DNA of 64,000 nt from Arthrobacter sp. FB24 (GTDB lineage: Bacteria > Actinomycetota > Actinomycetes > Actinomycetales > Micrococcaceae). Made by a program: the position numbers and the translations under genes. The DNA is taken from assembly GCF_000196235.1 (NCBI RefSeq), contig NC_008541.1, positions 1,240,001-1,304,000 on the forward strand. The letters are read 5' to 3'. Positions 56,720 to 64,000 of this stretch are shown piece by piece (the first letter of the stretch is position 1; every line of letters begins with the position of its first letter). The notes beneath the pieces are model-generated. The model made no database searches. It was not told the origin of the DNA and was given only the letters and a program-made list of their open reading frames with translations.

Positions 56720-58445
56720 GGACGGGAACGACGCCGTGCCGCAGCCTCATGAGGACGTGAACTCCGCGACAGATGTTACGGGTGTACAGGATGCGGCGGA
56801 CGGCTCCGGCGCAGCGGGCGCGACGGCGAACGCAGCTCCCGCGGCCGGCAGCTTGAAAAGCCTCAATGCCCGCGCACTTTCCGTCCGCGGCACGGTCGCC
56901 GGGATGGCCTCAGCCGTGATCATCGTGGCCGCCGCCGGCAGCTTGGTGGCGGCAGCGTCGATGGGCCCCCAAAGCGCAGGCAGCCGCCCGCTTGAAGCGC
57001 CGTTGGCTGCAGTCCCCGCGGGCAGCAATGTGGGGATCTGCCCCGGTCCGGCCCGCTTGCTGGAGGGCACCGCCGTCGGCACCGACCCTCAGTTCAGCCC
57101 GGAATCGGCCACGGCCAAGAGCCTGGTCAATGCCGCCGTGCTGAGCACCAATTCCGGTGCGCTACCCGGCAGCAGGCTCGCGGAGCTCAACGGCAATCCC
57201 CTCACCGAAATTGCCAAGGACCCCGGCAGCCCCACCGCTTCGGCTGCCCCGCCTGCGCTGCTCGCAGGCGTCGTTTCGCAGCGCATAGTGGATTCCGTGA
57301 GTGTCCTGAGCGCGGACGCCGTGGGTAACCAGCAGGCCACCGCAGGCGCGGTCATGAGCTACACCGCCACAGACGGCGACCTCCAGGGCTCGGCGGCGGC
57401 AGGCTGCCAGCAGCCGGCTAACGACATGTGGCTGGTGGGGGCGAACACGTCGCTGGGACGGACAGCGGTCCTCAACCTCAGCAATGCTTCCAGCACTCCG
57501 GCAACCGTCAGCCTGGAGCTGTACGGTGCGCAGGGCCAGATTCAGGCGCCCGGCAGCAGGGGACTCCTGGTTGCGCCGGGAACCACCCGGTCCATCGTGC
57601 TGGCCGGACTTGCTCCGGACCAGGAGAAGCTCAGCATCCATGCGCGCAGTGCCGGCGGGCCGGTGACCGCCGTCATTCAGCAGAGCGTCCTTCGGGGGCT
57701 CACGCCCGGCGGTGTGGACTTCATCGTGCCCGGCGCGGCACCCGCGACCCGTCAGGTGATGTCCGGACTGGATATCCAGGATCCCGCATCGGCCAAGGCT
57801 CTCACCGCCAAGCAGGGGTTTGCCGATGCCTCGGCGGCCCTCCAGATCGCTGTTCCCGGTCCGGCCGATGCCGTGGTGGAGATCAAGCTGTACGGACGTG
57901 ACGGCCAAAAGGCGCTGCCAGGCGGCGGAGTCGTGACAGCCAAGGGCGGGTCCGTAACCGAGGTTTCGCTGGCCGGAGTACCGGCCGGCCAGTACACGGT
58001 CGCAGCCAGTTCGGATGTGTCGTTCGCCGCGGCCGCCCGGCTTGCCCGCGGCCTCAAATCGGACAGTGCCACGGACTTCGCATGGTCGGCAGCGTCCGCC
58101 AGGCTCGGCAGCCAGCACGTGGTCACCGTACCGCGCGGGGGAGAACGCTACCTGGTCTTCGGCGCACCCGGGGACCGGGCCAAGATCACCTACACGCCTG
58201 TTACGGCTGACGGCAAGGTCCGCGCGGCCGCCACCGCGGACATTGCGGGCGGCACGACGACGGTTATCAAGGTGCCGGCGGAAGTGGACGGTGCTGAGGT
58301 GCTGGGGTACGTGGTGTCAGCCTCTGGCGATGCCGCCTACGGCACGGTGCTGCTGGAAGAGAACGGACGCGCGGACGTCGCCACGGTGGCGGTTGCCCCG
58401 GGTGCTGCGGGCCAGGAACAGGTCGCCGTAAAACTGGGCTACTAG
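56712..58445 (+). CDS. DUF5719 family membrane-anchored protein
   Basis: A 577-residue protein: a cytoplasmic stretch of about 55 residues, one helix (GTVAGMASAVIIVAAAGSLVAAAS) and a large extracytoplasmic domain of repeated beta strands (LGRTAVLNLSNASSTPATVSLELYG, DAVVEIKLYGRDGQKALPGGGVVTAKGGSVTEVSLAGVPAGQYTV) resembling stacked Ig-like folds. ATG 56712 has AAGGAA upstream and overlaps the GT2 stop by eight bases, so the two are made together. DUF5719 has no known function; partner of the transferase outside the membrane is my inference. Confidence 0.86.
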   Translation: MHKDGNDAVPQPHEDVNSATDVTGVQDAADGSGAAGATANAAPAAGSLKSLNARALSVRGTVAGMASAVIIVAAAGSLVAAASMGPQSAGSRPLEAPLAAVPAGSNVGICPGPARLLEGTAVGTDPQFSPESATAKSLVNAAVLSTNSGALPGSRLAELNGNPLTEIAKDPGSPTASAAPPALLAGVVSQRIVDSVSVLSADAVGNQQATAGAVMSYTATDGDLQGSAAAGCQQPANDMWLVGANTSLGRTAVLNLSNASSTPATVSLELYGAQGQIQAPGSRGLLVAPGTTRSIVLAGLAPDQEKLSIHARSAGGPVTAVIQQSVLRGLTPGGVDFIVPGAAPATRQVMSGLDIQDPASAKALTAKQGFADASAALQIAVPGPADAVVEIKLYGRDGQKALPGGGVVTAKGGSVTEVSLAGVPAGQYTVAASSDVSFAAAARLARGLKSDSATDFAWSAASARLGSQHVVTVPRGGERYLVFGAPGDRAKITYTPVTADGKVRAAATADIAGGTTTVIKVPAEVDGAEVLGYVVSASGDAAYGTVLLEENGRADVATVAVAPGAAGQEQVAVKLGY

Positions 58446-58460
58446 CGCGCGGCTAGTAGC
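58438..58460. terminator. Palindrome holding two convergent stop codons
   Basis: GCTACTAGC (58438-58446) and GCTAGTAGC (58452-58460) form a 9-bp stem. The TAG of the + gene and the stop of the - gene each lie in one arm. Confidence 0.5.
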
Positions 58461-58980
58461 GGCGGCGGTATACGGGGTCCAGTGTCTCGGGTGCCACCCC
58501 GAGCATTTCGGCGGTGCGCTCCACCACCACGTCATGCACCAGGTCCTGGAGTTCTTCTCGGCTGGAGCAGGCGTTCTCGATGACCCGGCGGTAGAGGGTG
58601 ATCACGGGACCTTCACCGGCGGTGGCGGGCTCGTACAGGCCCATGGGCGCAGGGGACCGGTCAGCAACCAGTTGTTCCAGGCCCTGAGGAATCTCGTCGA
58701 CAGCAAACCTGACACCGTCCAAGGGCTTTCCCCAGATGTCATGCAGACGCTGGGCGGAGTCCATGACCATCTCGTCGAAGCGGTCGGAACGGGTGCGGTA
58801 GCCGGGCAGCGTGGGCAGCATCAATTCACCGCGCAGGCCGCGGCCATGGCGGTTCCTGCGGCGCTCCCTGAAGCTCTTCCCGCGGACCGCTACTGAGGGC
58901 GCGGCGTCGTCCGCCGGCTGGCCGGCTCCCGGGTCAGCCAACCGGACCGTAAAACCCGGAACGTGGTGCGATTGCTGCAT
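58453..58980 (-). CDS. Zincin-like metallopeptidase family protein
   Basis: A 175-residue protein of the family formerly DUF1025. The zincin core RFDEMVMDSAQRLHDIWGKPLDGVRFAVDEIP and LYRRVIENACSSREELQDLVHDVVVERTAEMLG is clear, but the usual HExxH reads HDVVVER, as in other actinobacterial members, so proteolytic activity is doubtful. An Arg-rich insert (RERRRNRHGRGLRG) lies near residue 40. TAGAGT six bases before the ATG suggests leaderless mRNA. It is convergent with DUF5719 and divergent from DUF3499. Confidence 0.85.
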   Translation of the reverse strand: MQQSHHVPGFTVRLADPGAGQPADDAAPSVAVRGKSFRERRRNRHGRGLRGELMLPTLPGYRTRSDRFDEMVMDSAQRLHDIWGKPLDGVRFAVDEIPQGLEQLVADRSPAPMGLYEPATAGEGPVITLYRRVIENACSSREELQDLVHDVVVERTAEMLGVAPETLDPVYRRRY

Positions 58981-59122
58981 ATATTGACTCTAAACCCGCC
59001 GCCTGAAATACGCGACATAACCGGCAACGCCGCACTGGGCATCCGTGCGCTTCGCGACACTGCTGGACACTGCGGGCCGGAATGCGCGGCGCCGCGGCGT
59101 ACGGGGAGTAGTCTGTGATGTC

Positions 59123-59512
59123 GTGGGTGCTATTCGTCAATGTTCAAGATCAGCCTGCCGCAACTCGGCGGTGGCAACTTTGACGTACGTCTATGCGGAT
59201 TCCACGGCTGTCCTGGGTCCGCTGGCTACATACGCGGAGCCCCATTGTTACGATTTGTGCGAACAGCACGCGGGGTCGCTGACAGTGCCGCGGGGCTGGG
59301 AAGTGCTGCGCCTGGCCATGCCCGCCACGCCGCCCCAGCCGGGGCCCGATGACCTTTTGGCCCTCGCCAACGCCGTCCGCGAGGCGGCACTGCGGCCGTC
59401 GTCCGGGGATTCCGCGCCGGGCCAGCGCTCGGCGCACGCCGCGCTTGAAGCCCCGCCGCCCGCCGAAGGCGCCCGCAGGGGACACCTGAGAATCCTCCGC
59501 GAGCCGTCCTAA
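59123..59512 (+). CDS. DUF3499 family protein
   Basis: A 129-residue protein. Two Cys pairs, QCSRSACRNSAVATLTYVYADSTAVLGPLA and HCYDLCEQHAGSLTVPRGWEVLRL, form a likely zinc ribbon and define actinobacterial DUF3499. GTG 59123 fits homology; TAGTCT eight bases upstream suggests leaderless transcription. The C-terminus is Ala/Pro-rich. It sits between the zincin and Trm112 genes. Function unknown. Confidence 0.85.
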   Translation: MGAIRQCSRSACRNSAVATLTYVYADSTAVLGPLATYAEPHCYDLCEQHAGSLTVPRGWEVLRLAMPATPPQPGPDDLLALANAVREAALRPSSGDSAPGQRSAHAALEAPPPAEGARRGHLRILREPS

Positions 59513-59603
59513 GCCGCGGCGCCGCCACGAAGCTTGTACGCTGGAAGCTGCAAATCCATCGGCCACCGGCGCCTGCTGCGGCGCCCATCAGGGAGCATCC
59601 ACC

Positions 59604-59870
59604 ATGCCAAAGATCAGTCCTGACCTGTTGTCTGTCCTGCGTTGCCCCGTTACCGGCTCGACGCTGGTGCAGGAGGGCGAGGAACTCGTCTCCACCGCCG
59701 CCGGGCAGTCCGGGGAAAAGCTGCGCTACGCCATCGAGGACGGCATCCCGCTGCTGTTGCCGCCGGAACTGGTCTCCGCCGCGAACGCTGCGCCTTCGGA
59801 CCAGCACGACGGCGGCTCCGGTGCTGCAGAGACCGGCACCGCAGTGTCGGGCGCCTCCAGCGCCGAATAA
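59604..59870 (+). CDS. Trm112 family protein
   Basis: An 88-residue protein with the Trm112 zinc-ribbon-like fold: DLLSVLRCPVTGSTLVQEGEEL and LRYAIEDGIPLLLPPEL. Only one cysteine of the usual set is visible, so metal binding may be lost. Trm112 proteins activate methyltransferases, and the next gene recycles S-adenosylhomocysteine, the by-product of methylation. In related genomes phosphomannomutase lies near here; it is absent. Confidence 0.85.
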   Translation: MPKISPDLLSVLRCPVTGSTLVQEGEELVSTAAGQSGEKLRYAIEDGIPLLLPPELVSAANAAPSDQHDGGSGAAETGTAVSGASSAE

Positions 59871-59982
59871 CTGCCCGCCCGGCCCATCGCGCGACCATCT
59901 GGCGCCGAACTTCCCATAGATCGCCGAACGGGCATCCACTTCCGCCGTTCCAGAATTTCCCGGATACAACACAAGGACTCAC

Positions 59983-61461
<1,479 letters not shown>

Positions 61462-61496
61462 GACTGAGGCTGCCACCCCGGCAGAAAGCTGAACCC

Positions 61497-61528
61497 GATG
61501 GGCCCCGGAACGAGATCCGGGGCCCATC
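61497..61528 (+). terminator. Terminator after ahcY
   Basis: A perfect 13-bp stem, GATGGGCCCCGGA and its complement around ACGAGA, followed by TTCGTG. Confidence 0.85.
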
Positions 61529-61591
61529 TTCGTGACCCTTGCGTTGCCGGGTTCCCCGTGAACTCCAAGGTGGGTGGCCTAGGCTGGAGCC

Positions 61592-61621
61592 ATGATGACT
61601 GCAATGGTCCCCGGGCCATGA
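61592..61621 (+). CDS. Possible 9-residue leader peptide MMTAMVPGP
   Basis: ATG 61592 follows GGAG and reads MMTAMVPGP, ending in TGA that overlaps the ATG of the transpeptidase gene (ATGA). That gene has no good ribosome site of its own, so re-initiation is plausible. The peptide itself need not function. Confidence 0.4.
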   Translation: MMTAMVPGP

Positions 61622-62847
61622 CGGCACGGGAACACCGGACCGCCACCAGGAAGATGCTCCTGGTGGGAGCGCTCTGCCTGCTGGCGGCGGGCGGGGGAGT
61701 ATTCGCCGCCGTCGCGCCCGGTTCCGGCCGCGCCGCCTTTGAATCCGAGGCCGGCTCCGCTGAACGGTCGGCGCCGGGACTGGCTGCACCGGTGGTGGTG
61801 CCGGTGCAGCTTGCGGCTTCCCCGGCAGACGGCGCACAGCAGGTGAATCCGGCAGCGCCGGTCTCGCTCCGCGTCACTAACGGAACCATTGAACGCGTGG
61901 CCCTGACGGACGGCAACGGGGAAGCCGTCGAGGGGAGCCTCAGCCCGGATGGAACCGGCTGGTCAGCCGCCGGCCCCCTGCAGTTCAACAGCAGCTACAC
62001 CTACAACTTCGTGGTGACCGACGCTGCAGGCCGCAAGACCAACGACACACGCACATTCACCACGGTGACAACGGCCAACGAAGCCGATGCCGCTATCTAC
62101 CCGCTGGACGGCATGAAGGTTGGCGTAGCGCAGCCGCTGCAGATCACGTTCAGCGAACCCGTGCTGAACAAGGATGCAGTGGAGAAAGCCATCAAGGTCT
62201 CGTCCACGTCCGGCCAGGCGGGCGCATTCCACTGGTTCAGCGACAGCATGGTGCGGTACCGGGCCGAGAACTTCTGGGCTGCCAACAGCACGGTGACCAT
62301 GGACATGCAGCTGTTCGGCGTCGATTTCGGCAACGGGCAGATCGGCAACTTCGACAAGAAGGTCACTGTCCACGTCGGCGACAAGAAGGTCGCTGTAGCC
62401 GACGCGACGGCGCACACCTTTTCGGTGAGCGTTAATGACAAACCGGCAGGCACATGGCCCGCCACCATGGGTGACACCCGGTTCCCGTCGGCCCGGGGCT
62501 TTCTTGTGTTCATGGAGAAGTACCGCGTGGAGCACATGTCTGCCTCCAGCATCGGGCTGAAGCCTGACGACCCGGCATACTACGGCGAGCTGGACGTTAA
62601 CTACGCCACGCGCCTCACGCCCAGCGGAGAGTTCATCCACCAGGCCACGGACTCCGCGATGCCCTACGTCGGTGTGGCCAACCTGTCGCACGGTTGCATC
62701 GGGCTCGGCCCGGACGGAGCCAAATGGGTCTTCGACAACATGACCACCGGGGATGTCGTCCAGGTGGTCAACACCGAGGGCGAGAATGCCAACTTTGACG
62801 ACGGATTCGGCGACTGGAACATCCCCTGGGCCCAGTACGCCAATTGA
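61618..62847 (+). CDS. L,D-transpeptidase (first of a tandem pair)
   Basis: A 409-residue cell-wall enzyme forming 3-3 cross-links. After a signal-anchor (KMLLVGALCLLAAGGGVFAAVAPG) come two Ig-like domains (residues 60-250, including TANEADAAIYPLDGMKVGVAQPLQITFSEPVLNKDAVEKAIKVSS) and a YkuD domain with EFIHQATDSAMPYVGVANLSHGCIGL, whose Cys (about 360) is catalytic. The layout matches actinobacterial LdtB-type proteins. ATG 61618 overlaps a short leader ORF. The next gene is a paralog. Confidence 0.93.
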   Translation: MTAREHRTATRKMLLVGALCLLAAGGGVFAAVAPGSGRAAFESEAGSAERSAPGLAAPVVVPVQLAASPADGAQQVNPAAPVSLRVTNGTIERVALTDGNGEAVEGSLSPDGTGWSAAGPLQFNSSYTYNFVVTDAAGRKTNDTRTFTTVTTANEADAAIYPLDGMKVGVAQPLQITFSEPVLNKDAVEKAIKVSSTSGQAGAFHWFSDSMVRYRAENFWAANSTVTMDMQLFGVDFGNGQIGNFDKKVTVHVGDKKVAVADATAHTFSVSVNDKPAGTWPATMGDTRFPSARGFLVFMEKYRVEHMSASSIGLKPDDPAYYGELDVNYATRLTPSGEFIHQATDSAMPYVGVANLSHGCIGLGPDGAKWVFDNMTTGDVVQVVNTEGENANFDDGFGDWNIPWAQYAN

Positions 62848-62967
62848 CCCGTCCGCCGTGCGGTAAAATCGTCTGGTCAGTGCTGGGAGCTTAAGGCCGC
62901 CCCACTGAATGAGACCGAGACGGTATTGGGGCTGATCAATGGCCTGTCGGGGGACATGGAGAAGGTC

Positions 62968-64000
62968 ATGACTGTAGTCCACAAGCGGAAAACCATGAAA
63001 ATTTTGGGCGTCGTGGCCATCTGCGCCGCGGTTGCGGCCGGCGGCATCGGCGTTGCCACGGCCCCCAGCTGGGCGGAGCCCGCGTTCCAGTCGGAGTCTT
63101 CCAGCCCGGTCCGCAACGAACCGGGGCTCGCTGCTCCCGTCGTCAAGGCGGTCGAGCTCGGCGTAACCCCCACGGACGGCGCCACGGGAGTCAATCCCGC
63201 CGTCGCGCCGTCCGTCAAAGCCGTCAACGGCACTGTCAAGGACGTTGTCCTGGCAACTGCCGACGGCGGCGAACCCGTCAAGGGCACCCTTAGCGCCGAC
63301 GGTTCCACCTGGACCGCCCTGGACCCCCTGGAGTTCGACGCGGCCTACGACTACGCCTTTACGATCGTGGACCAGGCGGGCCGCGAAACGAAGAAGACGC
63401 AGACCTTCACCACGGTGGCCACGGCCAACGAGGCCGACGCCGCCGTCTACCCGCAGAACGGTTCCACCGTGGGTTCGGGCCAGCCGATTGAAATCGTCTT
63501 CTCCGAGCCGGTCCTGAACAAGGAGGCCATGGAGAAAGCCGTCACAGTCTCCTCGTCCTCGGGCCAGGCCGTCGCCTGGCGGTGGTACTCGGACCAGCGC
63601 GTACGCATCCGTCCCGAGGCGTTCTGGGCATCCGGAAGCCAGGTCACCGTTGACCTTAAGCTGTTCGGCGTGGACTTCGGGAACAAGATGGTAGGCAACG
63701 TCGACACCAAGGTCAGCTTCAAGGTTGGGCCGCAGCGCGTAGCCATCGTGGATGATGTCACAAAGACCATGAACGTCTACTTTGACGGCCAGTTGGTCAG
63801 GACCGCCCCCGTGACGCTCGGCGATGCCGAGTGGCTCTCACCCACCGGGTACGCCGTGATCATGGAGCAGGAACGTCACTCCAAGTTCAACGCCGGAAGC
63901 ATCGGCCTGAAGCCCGGCGACAAGGGCTACTACCCGCCGCTGACCGTGGAATACGCCAACCGGCTCACCTCATCCGGCGTCTACGTCCACCAGGCACTCG
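62968..64000 (+). CDS. L,D-transpeptidase (second copy, runs off the window)
   Basis: An open frame from ATG 62968, with GGAGAAGG upstream, to the right edge: 344 codons with no stop. It closely parallels the first copy: signal-anchor (TMKILGVVAICAAVAAGGIGVATAP), Ig-like domains (TANEADAAVYPQNGSTVGSGQPIEIVFSEPVLNKEAMEKAVTVSS; FWASGSQVTVDLKLFGVDFGN) and the start of the YkuD domain (LTSSGVYVHQAL). The catalytic SHGC motif lies beyond the edge. ATG 62956 in the same frame is a weaker start. The pair arose by tandem duplication with substantial divergence. Confidence 0.9.
   Translation, partial: MTVVHKRKTMKILGVVAICAAVAAGGIGVATAPSWAEPAFQSESSSPVRNEPGLAAPVVKAVELGVTPTDGATGVNPAVAPSVKAVNGTVKDVVLATADGGEPVKGTLSADGSTWTALDPLEFDAAYDYAFTIVDQAGRETKKTQTFTTVATANEADAAVYPQNGSTVGSGQPIEIVFSEPVLNKEAMEKAVTVSSSSGQAVAWRWYSDQRVRIRPEAFWASGSQVTVDLKLFGVDFGNKMVGNVDTKVSFKVGPQRVAIVDDVTKTMNVYFDGQLVRTAPVTLGDAEWLSPTGYAVIMEQERHSKFNAGSIGLKPGDKGYYPPLTVEYANRLTSSGVYVHQAL

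Noticed and set aside
59871..59982. SAH riboswitch before ahcY
   Set aside because: The 112-base gap was read for the conserved core and pseudoknot pattern; only a GCCCG/CGGGC pair was seen.

Overview
The window looks like chromosomal core DNA of a high-GC actinobacterium, most likely Micrococcaceae (Arthrobacter/Pseudarthrobacter type). Evidence: uniformly GC-rich codon use, a mycothiol-dependent enzyme (Mca), a WhiB regulator, class II GlpX, a LivKHMGF transporter, and gene order matching, as I recall it, three Mycobacterium tuberculosis neighbourhoods: mfd-mazG-eno-divIC-DUF501-ppx; greA-DUF4307-mca-DUF255-hemolysinIII-uppS-phoH2-fum-glpX-DUF4245; and purK/purE-LCP-whiB2-metallopeptidase-DUF3499-manA-sahH. 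I see no insertion sequence, prophage, CRISPR array or rRNA operon. Species is inferred, not shown.

Layout. 1-11.6 kb: tail of a probable mfd, two DedA membrane proteins, adenosine deaminase, mazG, enolase, a FtsB/DivIC-like protein, DUF501, Ppx/GppA phosphatase, a mycosin-like subtilase, type II NADH dehydrogenase and an ACT-GNAT fusion. 11.6-17.8 kb: a tRNA with a UAA anticodon but a short variable loop, then a branched-chain amino acid ABC system (substrate-binding lipoprotein on +, permeases and ATPases on -), with a CRP-like palindrome before each arm. 18-29.5 kb: Bax-inhibitor-1 protein, thiolase, a divergent galactose locus (galT-galK against an aldose epimerase), AI-2E transporter, threonine ammonia-lyase, rhomboid, GreA, DUF4307 and Mca. 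29.5-45 kb: thioredoxin-like DUF255 protein, a decayed HAD phosphatase, hemolysin III, cis-prenyltransferase, PIN-PhoH ATPase, acetyltransferase, an unrecognised protein, prepilin peptidase, NUDIX, a TetR-MFS efflux pair, fumarase, carbonic anhydrase, DUF4245 and GlpX. 45-64 kb is envelope-centred: FemX-like transferase, ManA, LCP ligase, PurE/PurK, GtrA, TIGR03089, WhiB2-like regulator, a giant GT2 membrane glycosyltransferase, DUF5719, a zincin, DUF3499, Trm112, S-adenosylhomocysteinase and two tandem L,D-transpeptidases (the second runs off the window).

How it fits together. The right third mixes sugar-phosphate supply (ManA), glycan translocation and attachment (GtrA, LCP), peptidoglycan cross-bridging (FemX, L,D-transpeptidases) and a division-type WhiB regulator placed directly before the GT2-DUF5719 pair; I regard WhiB-GT2-DUF5719 as the best candidate for an undescribed envelope-glycan system. 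Non-coding signals of note: an attenuator-like hairpin in the greA leader, a perfect 15-bp hairpin over the whiB/GT2 junction where the glycosyltransferase lacks a well-placed normal start codon, an operator-like palindrome on the whiB promoter, and REP-like repeats, two of which lie inside coding sequence (mazG and the lipoprotein linker of livK). Several promoters appear to give leaderless mRNAs. All family names were assigned by reading motifs; no database search was run.
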